Source: Amycolatopsis sp. QT-25 (GTDB lineage: Bacteria; Actinomycetota; Actinomycetes; Mycobacteriales; Pseudonocardiaceae). From it: 64,000 bases of DNA. The notes under the pieces were generated by a model. It worked only from the letters and a program-made list of their open reading frames with translations. It was not told the DNA's origin and did no database searches. Made by a program: the position numbers and the translations under genes. The DNA lies in the NCBI RefSeq assembly GCF_029369745.1, contig NZ_CP120210.1, positions 5,208,001 to 5,272,000 on the forward strand, written 5' to 3'. The stretch's first letter is position 1. Each line of letters begins with the position of its first letter. Shown piece after piece: positions 1 through 8,223 of this stretch.

Positions 1-695
1 AGCCAGGTCTCCAGTACCGGCGCGGTCCGTTCGAAGGTGTCGAAGAACAGCGCGATCTGCCGGGTCTCCGGAATGCGCCAGAGATCCTCGACGAACGGTT
101 TGGTCAGCTCTTCGGCCGGTTCCAGGAGCAGCTGGACATCGGCCTTCCGCTTGAACTTCGCGGCGAGGTAGACCTGCAGCTGCTCCAGCTGTTTCGCCGT
201 CGCGTCCGCGTCGATCGCGTCGGCGGCGATGCTTCCGCCGGGCAGGGTCTTCGCCACGCCGAGACCCGCCTTGACCACGGCCTTCGTCACGAGTTCGCGG
301 CCCGCCGCCGGAGCCTGCGGATCGTTGTGGAGCCGGTCCCTGGCCTTGAGGTAGGACTCGTGGCGCTTCTCGAACCGGCGCATCTCGTGCCCGCCACGAG
401 CGAGGTCCTTCGCCACTTTGACCAATGTCGCGGGCAAGTCCTGTTGCCGGTCGTCCGCGAAGCCGACCACGGCGCGGGTTTCCTCGGCGATACCGCGAAG
501 CTGTTCGAGGAGGAAGGACTTGCCGACCCCGGCGAGACCGTGCACCGAGTACAGGTACCGGCGACGCCGGTCGCTCCCCGGCAGCCCGAGATTGCCCCGG
601 AAGTCCTCGCGTTCCCCGACCCTGCCGACGAAACCGTCGCTCAGCCGGGCACGGGCGATGTCTTGGATACTGGGCCGACCGTCTGGACGTGACAC
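1..695 (-). CDS. P-loop NTPase, 5' part only (STAND/AAA-like)
   Basis: Runs off the left edge of the window, so only about 231 N-terminal codons are visible. The chosen start is the GTG at 693-695, preceded by GAGGA at a 4-5 nt distance; the protein begins VSRPDGRPSIQDIARARLSD. A clear Walker A motif (HGLAGVGKSFLLEQL) lies near residues 46-60, and a hydrophobic strand ending in LFFDTFE near the visible end could be Walker B. Between them is a basic, helical linker. This order (short N-terminal box, P-loop, long helical spacer) is typical of STAND or AAA_16-type signalling ATPases, which often carry C-terminal repeats; that part is outside the window. The partner and signal cannot be told. The gene is probably expressed separately from pheT, because a large inverted repeat separates the two. 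Confidence 0.75.
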   Translation of the reverse strand, partial: MSRPDGRPSIQDIARARLSDGFVGRVGEREDFRGNLGLPGSDRRRRYLYSVHGLAGVGKSFLLEQLRGIAEETRAVVGFADDRQQDLPATLVKVAKDLARGGHEMRRFEKRHESYLKARDRLHNDPQAPAAGRELVTKAVVKAGLGVAKTLPGGSIAADAIDADATAKQLEQLQVYLAAKFKRKADVQLLLEPAEELTKPFVEDLWRIPETRQIALFFDTFERTAPVLETW

Positions 696-725
696 GAGTC
701 CTCACTTTGCCACATTCCGCGACGC

Positions 726-824
726 GTGAAGGCCCCCTTCACTCGGTGGAATCCAGTCATGCCGCGCGCCAGCGCGTCCGTTGAGGGCGGTGGCGGGGGC
801 ATGGATGGACGAGTGAAGGGGGCC
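726..824. terminator. Nested inverted repeats between pheT and the NTPase gene
   Basis: GTGAAGG-CCC-CCTTCAC at 726-742 is a short perfect hairpin. In addition, the 15-nt segment at 731-745 is exactly complementary to 810-824, so a longer stem can form across the spacer. It lies just downstream of the pheT stop on the minus strand (842), where a terminator is expected, and shares its core with other palindromes in the window. Confidence 0.55.
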
Positions 825-841
825 GCAGGGGACTCTTCGGG

Positions 842-3412
842 TCAGGCTCGCAGGCTCGCGCCGAAGCGTTCACCGGCGACCGCGACCGCGGCGTCGCGGG
901 CCTTGGTGGCCTCGTCCACGGTCAGCGTGCGGTCCGGGGCGCGGAACCGCAGCTTGTACGCCACCGAACGCTTGCCCTCACCCAGCTGTTCACCCTGGTA
1001 GGAGTCGAACAGCGTGATGTCCTCGAGCAGTTCGCCCGCGCCTTCGCGCAGCGCCTCGGCCAGGTCGGCCGACGGCACGCCGGCCTCGGCGACGAGGGCG
1101 ACGTCGAGCAGCACCGGCGGGTACGCCGAGATCCGCGGCGCCGGACGGCCGTCCGGGATCGGGATCGCGTCCAGGTCGAGTTCCATCGCGACGGTGCGCG
1201 GCGGCAACCCGAGCGCCTCGACGACCTTCGGGTGCAGCTCACCGGCGTAGCCGACGGGCCACTGCCCCACCCGCAGCTGCGCGCACCGGCCGGGGTGCCA
1301 CGGCGGCTGATCCGCCGCGGCCGTGGTCAGCTCGGCACCGGCGGCCTGCGCCACCAGCCGCGCGGCCTGCACCGCGTCGGCCCAGTTCGCCTGCTCGCCC
1401 TCGCCCCACCAGCCTGCGCGGCCACGCTGGCCCGCGAGCACGACGGCGACGTGCAGCGGCTGCGGCGGGACCGCCGCCTCCAGCACCGCGAGCTCCTCGT
1501 CGCTCGGCCGCCGGTCCACCCCGAGTGACGGCATCGGGATCGGGTTCGGCCCGGGCAGCACGACCTGTCCGATGTGGAACAGCGCGACATCCTTGAAACC
1601 GCGGGAAATGTTGCGCTGCAAGATCTCCAGCAGCCCCGGCAGCAGGCTGCTCGCCATCCGGTCCTTGTCCGCCTCCAGCGGGTTGCGGACCTTCACGGTG
1701 CTGCGGCGGACGTCGTCTTCGGGCAATCCGAACGCGTCCCAGACCGAGTCCGAGATGAACGGGAAGGGCAGCACCTCGACGTAACCGTTCTCCGCCAGCG
1801 CGCGAGCGACCGAACGGCGACGACGCTGCGTGTCCGTCAGGCCACGGCCGGCCGGGGCTTCGGGAAGCACCGACGGGATGCTGTCGTAGCCCTCCAGCCG
1901 GAGGACCTCCTCGACCAGGTCGGCGGGCTGCACCAGGTCACCGCGCCAGCTCGGCGGGACCGCGGTCACCAGCGCGGTGCCGTCCTCGGCGGTGCCCACG
2001 TTGACCTTGCACCCGATCTGCGAGAGCCGTTTGACCGTGACACCGCGCTGGTAGCGCACCCCGGCCACCTGGTCGGGCAGGCTGATCGGCATGGTCACCG
2101 GCGGGTTCGGCTCGACGCCGCCCTCGTCGGTGCGGCCGGGCAGGATCGAGCCTTCGCCGTACTGGCGGAGCAGGCGCGCCGCGAGTTCGACGGCCACCGC
2201 GCACAGCTGCGGGTCGGTGTAGCGCTCGAACCGCTTGGCCGCCTCGGAGAACAGCTTGTGACGGCGGGCCGTCCGGCTGATCGACGCCGGATCCCAGTGC
2301 GCCGCTTCGAGCAGCACGTCGGTGCTCTCCGGCGTGATCTCCGTCGACGCGCCGCCCATCGTGCCCGCCAGCGAGATGACGCCGCTGTCGTCGGCGATCA
2401 CCACGTCGTCCGCGTCGAGCGTGCGCTCGACATCGTCCAAAGTGGTCAGTTTTTCGCCCGGCTTCGCCTTGCGCACCACCAGATCGCCCTTGACCGAACC
2501 GGTCGCGAAGGCGTGCAGCGGGTGCCCGAGTTCGAGCATCACGTAGTTGGTCACGTCGACCGCGAGGGAGATCGAGCGGATACCCGACAGCATCAGGCGG
2601 CGGCGTATCCACCACGGCGTCGGCGCGGTCGCGTCGAGGTTCTTCACGCGGCGCAGCACGAACCGCTTGCACCCCTCGGTGTCTTCGAGGTGCACCGGCC
2701 AGACGTCGCTTTCGGCCTGGGGGACCTCGACGGACGCCGGGTCGCCGAACGGGACGTCGAGCGCGTTGGACAGTTCGCGGGCCAGGCCGCGGACCGACAG
2801 GGTGTATCCGCGGTCCGGGGTCGGCGTCACCTCGAGGACGGTGTCTTCGAGACCGAGCAGCTTGTTCGCGTCTTCGCCCGGGCTGGCCGTGCTCGGCGGC
2901 AGCACCAGGATGCCGGAATGGTCGTCACCGATGCCGAGTTCGCTCGCGGAGCAGATCATGCCGTCACTGAGCCGGCCGTAGGTCTTGCGCGAGCCGATCT
3001 CGAAACCACCGGGCAGCACCGTGCCGGGCAGCGCGACGACGACCAGGTCGCCCTCGGTGAAGTTCGTGGCACCGCAGATGATCCCGCGGGTCCTGATCCC
3101 CGAGGGGCCGTCGTCCTCGAAGGGGCTTTCGTCGTCGTCATCGGCACCGTCGGCGGCGACGCTCTCGTCAGGCTTGGCGGCGCTCTCGGGTTCACCGACG
3201 TCGACGCGGCAATAGCGCACCGGCTTCTTGAACTCGGTGAGCTCCTCGATCTCGGCGACCCGGCCGACCACGAGCGGGCCGGTGACCGGTTCGAGCTTCC
3301 GGACGTCGTCGACCTCGATGCCGATGCGCACGAAGGCGTCGGCCAGATCCTGGGCCGTGACCTCCTCGTCGACGTCGAGGTGTTCGATCAGCCAGCTGGC
3401 TGGGACCTTCAC
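842..3412 (-). CDS. pheT: Phenylalanine--tRNA ligase beta subunit
   Basis: 856 residues, usual length for the bacterial PheRS beta subunit. It forms the (alpha-beta)2 enzyme with PheS and charges tRNA-Phe in the cytoplasm. The N-terminus (MKVPASWLIEHLDVDEEVTA) and the tRNA-binding OB-like region around residues 40-170 are typical, followed by B3/B4 editing and B5 domains and a C-terminal anticodon-binding (FDX-ACB) domain ending near RTLTVDEATKARDA. An acidic, low-complexity insert (about residues 83-105, rich in D and E) lies in the N-terminal region. The start is GTG at 3412, directly abutting the pheS TGA (3413-3415) with no spacing, which points to translational coupling. Confidence 0.97.
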   Translation of the reverse strand: MKVPASWLIEHLDVDEEVTAQDLADAFVRIGIEVDDVRKLEPVTGPLVVGRVAEIEELTEFKKPVRYCRVDVGEPESAAKPDESVAADGADDDDESPFEDDGPSGIRTRGIICGATNFTEGDLVVVALPGTVLPGGFEIGSRKTYGRLSDGMICSASELGIGDDHSGILVLPPSTASPGEDANKLLGLEDTVLEVTPTPDRGYTLSVRGLARELSNALDVPFGDPASVEVPQAESDVWPVHLEDTEGCKRFVLRRVKNLDATAPTPWWIRRRLMLSGIRSISLAVDVTNYVMLELGHPLHAFATGSVKGDLVVRKAKPGEKLTTLDDVERTLDADDVVIADDSGVISLAGTMGGASTEITPESTDVLLEAAHWDPASISRTARRHKLFSEAAKRFERYTDPQLCAVAVELAARLLRQYGEGSILPGRTDEGGVEPNPPVTMPISLPDQVAGVRYQRGVTVKRLSQIGCKVNVGTAEDGTALVTAVPPSWRGDLVQPADLVEEVLRLEGYDSIPSVLPEAPAGRGLTDTQRRRRSVARALAENGYVEVLPFPFISDSVWDAFGLPEDDVRRSTVKVRNPLEADKDRMASSLLPGLLEILQRNISRGFKDVALFHIGQVVLPGPNPIPMPSLGVDRRPSDEELAVLEAAVPPQPLHVAVVLAGQRGRAGWWGEGEQANWADAVQAARLVAQAAGAELTTAAADQPPWHPGRCAQLRVGQWPVGYAGELHPKVVEALGLPPRTVAMELDLDAIPIPDGRPAPRISAYPPVLLDVALVAEAGVPSADLAEALREGAGELLEDITLFDSYQGEQLGEGKRSVAYKLRFRAPDRTLTVDEATKARDAAVAVAGERFGASLRA

Positions 3413-4477
3413 TCAGGCCTCCGTTCCGAAGGGCAGGGTGAACCTGATGTCGCCCTCCACCATGTCGCGCATGTCCGGGATTCCGTTGCGGAACTGCAGG
3501 GTGCGCTCGATACCCATGCCGAAGGCGAAGCCCGAGTAGACCTCGGGGTCGACGCCGCAGGCACGCAGGACGTTGGGGTTGACCATGCCGCAGCCGCCCC
3601 ATTCGACCCAGCCGGCGCCGCCCTTCTTCTCCTCGAACCAGACGTCGACCTCGGCCGACGGTTCGGTGAACGGGAAGAAGTGCGGGCGCAGGCGGGTCTT
3701 CGAGCTCTCACCGAACATCGCGCGGGCGAAGGCGTCGAGGGTGCCCTTGAGATGCGCCATCGTCAGGCCCTTGTCCACCGCGAGGCCTTCGACCTGCGAG
3801 AACACCGGGGTGTGCGTGGCGTCGAGCTCGTCGGTCCGATAGGTGCGGCCGGGGCAGACGACGTACACGGGCAGGTCACGGTGCAGCAGCGTGCGGGCCT
3901 GCACCGGCGAGGTGTGCGTCCGCAGCACCAGGCCGGAGTCCTCCTCGCCGAGGTAGAACGTGTCCTGCAGCTGGCGCGCGGGGTGGTCCTTGCCGAAGTT
4001 CAGCGCGTCGAAGTTGAACCACTCGGCTTCGAGTTCCGGGCCGTCGGCGACCTCGTAGCCCATCGCGATGAACGCGTCGGCGATCCGATCCGACAGGGTC
4101 GCGATCGGGTGCCGGGCGCCACGGGGCACCCGGTCCCACGGGAGCGTGACATCGACGGTCTCCTCGCGGAGCACCTTTTCGTCACGCTCGACCTGGAGCA
4201 CGGCGCGGCGGGCGTCGAAGGCGGCCTGGATGCCCTGGCGCGCTTCGTTGACCCGCTTGCCCGCTTCGGCCTTCTCCTGCTTCGGCAGGGCGCCGATCTC
4301 GCGGCGGGCGAGCAGCAGCGGAGACTGGTCCCCGAGGTGAGCGGGTTTGACCGCGGCCAGCGCGTCGAGATCCGCCGCGGCCGCGAAATCGGTCTCGGCC
4401 TGTTCGACGGCGACCGTCAACGTTTCCGGCGCGAGCGTTCCCGCCTGGGGGGCCTGCTTGTCGTTGGCTTCGGACAT
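3413..4477 (-). CDS. pheS: Phenylalanine--tRNA ligase alpha subunit
   Basis: 354 residues with the class II catalytic core. The N-terminal coiled coil (about residues 1-95) binds tRNA; the catalytic part includes the region reading GYEVADGPELEAEWFNFDALN and the motif 3 area near FGMGIERTLQFRNGIPDMRD. The ATG at 4477 was chosen over an upstream in-frame start (4525) because it has GAGGAG just before it and matches the usual N-terminus (MSEANDKQ). It is the first gene of the pheST operon. The 237-bp upstream gap to the methyltransferase gene holds a small 6-bp-stem hairpin around 4648-4666 but no convincing Phe-rich leader peptide. Confidence 0.97.
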   Translation of the reverse strand: MSEANDKQAPQAGTLAPETLTVAVEQAETDFAAAADLDALAAVKPAHLGDQSPLLLARREIGALPKQEKAEAGKRVNEARQGIQAAFDARRAVLQVERDEKVLREETVDVTLPWDRVPRGARHPIATLSDRIADAFIAMGYEVADGPELEAEWFNFDALNFGKDHPARQLQDTFYLGEEDSGLVLRTHTSPVQARTLLHRDLPVYVVCPGRTYRTDELDATHTPVFSQVEGLAVDKGLTMAHLKGTLDAFARAMFGESSKTRLRPHFFPFTEPSAEVDVWFEEKKGGAGWVEWGGCGMVNPNVLRACGVDPEVYSGFAFGMGIERTLQFRNGIPDMRDMVEGDIRFTLPFGTEA

Positions 4478-4714
4478 AGCTCCTCGGCGTCCGCTGGGAC
4501 TGGTCCGGTGCACGCGAGCGCACACATGGGTTTGGCAGCTGCTGAATTCTATGGGACAGCGAACGGTGGCTCCCGATCACCCTCGGGCGGGGCACACCGT
4601 CACTCGGAAGTGCAGAAAACGCGCTCTACGCCGTAAACAAGGTGCTGGAACGAACAGTGCGTTCCATGAGAGCTCCCTTGATGTCGTGGTGCGGACGGCG
4701 TGCTGCCCGCGACT

Positions 4715-5548
4715 CTACGTGGTCACGGCCCGGGAGGCCATCGCATTCGTGTACACGCAGATCGCGGCGGCCGTCGCGAGGTTCAGGCTCTCCGCCCGGC
4801 CGTACATCGGGATCTTGACCGCGAGATCGACCGTGTCCAGAACTTCCCGCGGCAATCCGTGCGCTTCGTTGCCGAAGACCCACGCCGTGGGCTCGTCGAA
4901 GGTCACCTGATCGAGCTCGGTGTCGGCGTAGCCGTGCGCGCCGAAGGTGCGGAGTCCGGCGGCGGAGCAGGCCGTCAAGGCCGCGTCGACGTCCCGGATC
5001 CGGGTGATGGCGGGGTGGAACAGACTACCGGCGGCCGCGCGGACGCATTTGCCGTTGTGCGGGTCGACGCTGTCCCCCGCGAGAACGACCGCGTCGGCAC
5101 CGGCGGCGTCCGCGACGCGGATCACGGTGCCCGCGTTACCGGGGTCCGCGACGTCGACGAGGACGACGACAAGCTTCGCGCCCGCCTTCAGGACGGTCTC
5201 TTGTGGACGGTCGACGAGCGCGCAGACGGCGACGATGCCTTGCGGCGTCACGGTCTCGGACAATCCGCCGGCCGCGCGATCGGTGATCGGCGAGACGGGG
5301 ACGCCCGCCTCGCGCGCGGCGACGAGCAGGCTCTCCTGCTGCGCGGCGGCGCGTTCGGTCACGAACAGCTCGTACACCTCGCCGCCGTGGTCGAGCGCGG
5401 CTTCGACCGCGTTCGCGCCTTCGGCGAGGAACCGGCCGGTCTTCTCACGCTCGGCCCGGCGGGTGAGCTTGCGCGCAGCAACAACCCGGGGCGTCCGTTC
5501 GGTGAACGGAGCGGCCCCGGGTCGGGGAAGTGCGCTGTCGCCGGTCAG
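4715..5548 (-). CDS. TrmH/SpoU family RNA 2'-O-methyltransferase, CTG start
   Basis: SPOUT-class methyltransferase that transfers methyl from SAM to a ribose 2'-OH in rRNA or tRNA; the same position beside rplT in mycobacteria is called tsnR. The SAM-binding knot motifs are visible: DVADPGNAGTVIRVADAAGA, WVFGNEAHGLP and IPMYGRAESLNLATAAAI. The only ATG, GTG or TTG start in this frame (GTG at 5377) would remove the N-terminal substrate-binding domain, whose sequence (RVVAARKLTRRAEREKTGRF, then LAEG) is clearly present upstream. The frame is closed further up inside rplT, and the sole remaining plausible initiator is CTG at 5546-5548, which overlaps the rplT stop as CTGA. This gives 277 residues, the normal family length. 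The purine-rich GAAGAGAAGAAG precedes it. Confidence 0.85.
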   Translation of the reverse strand: MTGDSALPRPGAAPFTERTPRVVAARKLTRRAEREKTGRFLAEGANAVEAALDHGGEVYELFVTERAAAQQESLLVAAREAGVPVSPITDRAAGGLSETVTPQGIVAVCALVDRPQETVLKAGAKLVVVLVDVADPGNAGTVIRVADAAGADAVVLAGDSVDPHNGKCVRAAAGSLFHPAITRIRDVDAALTACSAAGLRTFGAHGYADTELDQVTFDEPTAWVFGNEAHGLPREVLDTVDLAVKIPMYGRAESLNLATAAAICVYTNAMASRAVTT

Positions 5549-5922
5549 GCCGACTTCTTCTCTTCGGTGTTCACGTTCGCCTTGGCCAGCTCGGCCAGCG
5601 CGGTGAAGGCGGCGGCGTCATTGACCGCGAGTTCCGCGAGGATCTTGCGGTCCACCTCGACACCCGCGGCCTTGAGGCCCTGGATGAGGCGGTTGTAGGT
5701 GACACCGTTGGCGCGGGCGGCCGCGTTGATGCGGGTGATCCACAGCCGACGGAAGTCACCCTTGCGGGCACGACGGTCCCGGTAGGCGTAGTTCAGCGAG
5801 TGAAGCGTCTGCTCCTTCGCCTTGCGGTACAGCCGCGAACGCTGGCCGCGGTAGCCGCTGGCGAGCTCGAGAGTCGCGCGACGCTTCTTCTGGGCGTTGA
5901 CAGCCCTCTTGACGCGTGCCAC
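5545..5922 (-). CDS. rplT: 50S ribosomal protein L20
   Basis: 125 residues with the canonical basic N-terminus ARVKRAVNAQKKRRATLELA and the L20 core YRGQRSRLYRKAKEQTLHSL. It is an early assembly protein that binds 23S rRNA; in several bacteria it is also the autogenous repressor of the infC-rpmI-rplT operon. GTG at 5922 was chosen over the upstream ATG at 5931: AGGA sits 8 nt before the GTG, but would be only about 1 nt from the ATG, and L20 normally starts M-A-R-V-K. It follows rpmI by 63 bp, and its stop overlaps the next gene's CTG start. Confidence 0.96.
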   Translation of the reverse strand: MARVKRAVNAQKKRRATLELASGYRGQRSRLYRKAKEQTLHSLNYAYRDRRARKGDFRRLWITRINAAARANGVTYNRLIQGLKAAGVEVDRKILAELAVNDAAAFTALAELAKANVNTEEKKSA

Positions 5923-5985
5923 TGGGTCCATCCTGTCGATCTGGGGGCGCGCTGGCGCGCCCGGCGTTTACAAAGTGCGGGGGGG

Positions 5986-6180
5986 TCAGCGGCCGAGAAG
6001 GCGCTTGACGCGGCCGACGTCGTTCTTGGCGATCTCGGTCGTGCCTTCGAGGCGCCGGGTGAGCCTGTTGGACTTCTTCTCCATCAGGTGGCGGCGGCCG
6101 GCCTTCTGGCGGCGCAGCTTGCCCGAACCCGTGACGCGGACACGCTTGGACGTCCCGCTGTGCGTCTTCATCTTCGGCAT
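5986..6180 (-). CDS. rpmI: 50S ribosomal protein L35
   Basis: 64 residues, MPKMKTHSGTSKRVRVTGSG onwards, the standard L35 sequence with a highly basic centre (RRQKAGRRHLMEKKS). An in-frame start 57 nt upstream (6237) exists but would add a non-conserved tail, so the ATG at 6180 was chosen. It sits between infC (70 bp upstream) and rplT in the conserved IF3 operon. Confidence 0.97.
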   Translation of the reverse strand: MPKMKTHSGTSKRVRVTGSGKLRRQKAGRRHLMEKKSNRLTRRLEGTTEIAKNDVGRVKRLLGR

Positions 6181-6250
6181 TACGTTGTCCTCTTCCGTGC
6201 GGCGGCACACCGGCTGTTCCCGGTGTGCCGCTGACATGTGCTGGTCGGCG

Positions 6251-6826
6251 CTACGCGTCGGCGGGCGGCTCGGACGACTCGTCCTTGGCTGCCTTCGCGG
6301 CCTTCTGCGGCTTCACGTTCTTGTGCGGGGCCAACACCATGATCATGTTGCGACCGTCCTGCTTCGGCGACGACTCGACGAAACCGAGCTCGGTCACCTC
6401 GTCGGCGAGCTTCTGCAGCAGGCGGAAACCGAGTTCCGGCCTGGACTGCTCGCGACCGCGGAACATGATCGTGACCTTGACCTTGTTCCCGGCGGCCAGG
6501 AACCGCGACACGTGACCCTTCTTGGTCTCGTAGTCGTGCTGGTCGATCTTCGGCCGCAGCTTCTGCTCTTTGATGACGGTGAGCTGCTGGTTGCGGCGGG
6601 ACTCGCGGGCCTTCTGCGCGCTCTCGTACTTGAACTTGCCGAAGTCCATGAGCTTGCATACGGGCGGGCGTGCCTGCGGAGCAACCTCGACGAGATCGAG
6701 ATCGTTCTCCTGTGCCAGCCGCAGCGCATCTTCGATCCGGACGATGCCGACCTGTTCACCGGCCGGCCCGACGAGGCGGACCTCCGGTACCCGGATTCGG
6801 TCGTTGATGCGTGTCTCGGAACTGAT
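6251..6826 (-). CDS. infC: Translation initiation factor IF-3, ATC start
   Basis: 191 residues. It binds the 30S subunit, keeps it free of 50S, and checks start codon-initiator tRNA pairing. The N-domain begins ISSETRINDRIRVPEVRL; the linker reaches QARPPVCKLMDFGKFKYE; the C-domain includes KVKVTIMFRGREQSRPELGF; a short acidic, Ala-rich tail follows. No ATG, GTG or TTG gives the complete N-domain; the first ATG (6649) would delete 59 conserved residues. ATC at 6824-6826 has GGGAGG 4-5 nt upstream and is the expected start. Rare AUU/AUC initiation is the known basis of IF-3 autoregulation, since IF-3 discriminates against such codons. It is the first gene of infC-rpmI-rplT-methyltransferase. 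Confidence 0.95.
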   Translation of the reverse strand: MSSETRINDRIRVPEVRLVGPAGEQVGIVRIEDALRLAQENDLDLVEVAPQARPPVCKLMDFGKFKYESAQKARESRRNQQLTVIKEQKLRPKIDQHDYETKKGHVSRFLAAGNKVKVTIMFRGREQSRPELGFRLLQKLADEVTELGFVESSPKQDGRNMIMVLAPHKNVKPQKAAKAAKDESSEPPADA

Positions 6827-6887
6827 GGGGCCTCCCTGGTTCGAGGTAAATTCTTCTACCGTTTCGACCTGGTGCCCACATACCTAA

Positions 6888-6916
6888 GGCCCCGGTACCG
6901 TGCGGTACGCGGGGCC
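6888..6916 (-). promoter_or_regulatory. GC-rich hairpin in the infC leader
   Basis: About 60 nt upstream of the infC ATC start, on the minus-strand transcript, GGCCCCGCGTACCG and CGGTACCGGGGCC can pair as a roughly 13-bp stem with one bulge and a tiny loop. It could be an attenuator or a ribosomal-protein binding structure for the IF3 operon. No run of T follows it, so it is not a classical terminator. The function is inferred from position only. Confidence 0.45.
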
Positions 6917-7094
6917 CACTCTTTCCGATCGTGCTCGATCTCCAGAATCGAACACACCGCCTCGACGCCCGAAATCGTCTTGGCGAGACCGGACCCGGAC
7001 ACCTGGTGTTGCGGCGGTGACACGGGTGGGAGCGGGGCTCCACTTGCCGCCCCCGATCGCTCGGAGGCTGGTCGCTCGTGGAAGGGTACCAGAC

Positions 7095-7454
7095 GTGTCA
7101 GACGAACCAGTTCAGCAACCCCCGTATTCCCCGGACGTCCGCGATCTGGAGGACATCCCGAGCGTCGAGGTGATCAGCAGGGCGGCCGTCATGCTGCTCT
7201 CCGCCGGCGCGGAACGCCTCGGCCTCGCGGACGAGGACCCGGCCGGGTCGCCCCACCGCGACCTCGACGAAGCCCGTCGCCTGATCACCGCCCTCGCCGG
7301 GTTGGTCACCGCTTCGGCGGAGTACCTCGGCCTGCACGCGGGCCCGTTGCGCGACGGCCTCCAATCGCTACAGAAGGCGTTCCGCGAGGCTTCGGCCGTG
7401 CCGGACGCGCCAGGGCAGGGGCCGGGCGAGAAGTACACGGGACCGGTCTACTAG
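7095..7454 (+). CDS. DUF1844 family protein
   Basis: 119 residues starting at GTG 7095 (VSDEPVQQPPYSPDVRDL). The core (VEVISRAAVMLLSAGAERLG, then DLDEARRLITALAGLVTAS) is the small, mostly helical DUF1844 domain found beside infC in many actinobacteria. The function is unknown. The divergent position from infC suggests a shared promoter region of about 270 bp. The tail is short and Pro/Gly-rich. Confidence 0.85.
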   Translation: MSDEPVQQPPYSPDVRDLEDIPSVEVISRAAVMLLSAGAERLGLADEDPAGSPHRDLDEARRLITALAGLVTASAEYLGLHAGPLRDGLQSLQKAFREASAVPDAPGQGPGEKYTGPVY

Positions 7455-7484
7455 GTCGCCCCTCCCCCCGACCCAAGCGCAATG

Positions 7485-7525
7485 AAGGGACCTTTCCTTG
7501 CAAATTTTGCAAGGAAAGGTCCCTT
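7485..7525. terminator. 41-nt near-perfect palindrome (20-bp arms)
   Basis: The arms 7485-7504 (AAGGGACCTTTCCTTGCAAA) and 7506-7525 are exactly complementary around a single T. It lies between the DUF1844 gene and the GntR gene. It is the same family as the palindrome at 9234-9280, with paired base changes between the two. Confidence 0.7.
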
Positions 7526-7575
7526 CCTTGCACGCCCGGCTACCCGGAGCCAAGTGGACAGCTAACATTTCAGAT

Positions 7576-8223
7576 ATGAGTGGGTTGGCGAAGGTGTCCA
7601 GGTCCCTTCTACGGGACGAGGCTTACGAGAGCATCCGGCGGGCGATCATCGACGGGACGCTGCCGCCGGGGACGAACCTGCGCGACGGCGACCTCGCCGA
7701 GCAGCTGGGGCTTTCCCGGGCGCCGGTGCGCCAGGCGTTGCTGCGGCTCACCGAGGACGGCCTCGTCGAGTCGAAACCGCAGAGCTACACGCGCGTGGCC
7801 GGTTTCGTTCCCGACGACGTCCGCGACGCGCTGGAGCTGGTCCGAGCACTGCACGAGTTCGCCGTCCGGACGGGCGCCCCGCGGATGGGACCGGCAGAGG
7901 TCGCCGCGATGCGCGCGGCCAACGCCCGGTTCGCCGACGCGATCGCCGCCGGGGACATCACGGCCGCCATCGCCGCCGACGACGAACTCCACGACGTCCC
8001 GGTCGCCGCCGCGCGCAACCGGGCGATCGCCGCGACGCTCGCCCGCTACACCCCGCTGCTGCGCCGCCTCGAATACGCCCGCTTCGGCTCCCTCCCCGCG
8101 CACCGGTCGGTCCAGCGTCACGCCGAGCTGGCCGACGCCATCGAAGCGGGCGACGTCGACGCCGCCCGCGCGATCACCACCACGATCTGGACCGAGCTCG
8201 AAGACCTTCTGGAGACGCCATGA
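7576..8223 (+). CDS. GntR family regulator (FCD type), next to acdS
   Basis: 215 residues. An N-terminal winged helix (AYESIRRAIIDGTLPPGTNL through LAEQLGLSRAPVRQALLRL, about residues 15-70) is followed by an all-helical ligand-binding FCD-like domain. ATG 7576 gives the normal start (MSGLAKVSRSLLRDEAYE). The stop overlaps the ACC deaminase start by 4 bp (ATGA), so the two are co-translated and the protein very probably regulates acdS. Many Gram-negative acdS genes are controlled by an Lrp-type protein, so a GntR partner is a different arrangement. The inducer is not visible; ACC or a breakdown product is a reasonable guess. Confidence 0.88.
   Translation: MSGLAKVSRSLLRDEAYESIRRAIIDGTLPPGTNLRDGDLAEQLGLSRAPVRQALLRLTEDGLVESKPQSYTRVAGFVPDDVRDALELVRALHEFAVRTGAPRMGPAEVAAMRAANARFADAIAAGDITAAIAADDELHDVPVAAARNRAIAATLARYTPLLRRLEYARFGSLPAHRSVQRHAELADAIEAGDVDAARAITTTIWTELEDLLETP

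Noticed and set aside
1574..4636. 1020-codon plus-strand open frame
   Set aside because: It is antisense to pheT/pheS, has His/Arg/Gly-rich composition typical of high-GC shadow frames, and shows no domain.
4478..4714. Leader-peptide attenuator for pheST
   Set aside because: A 13-codon frame (MERTVRSSTLFTA) exists but has only one Phe codon and no clear terminator/antiterminator pair.
6756..7043. 95-codon minus-strand frame upstream of infC
   Set aside because: It overlaps the infC start and the leader hairpin, has no Shine-Dalgarno, and no conserved sequence.
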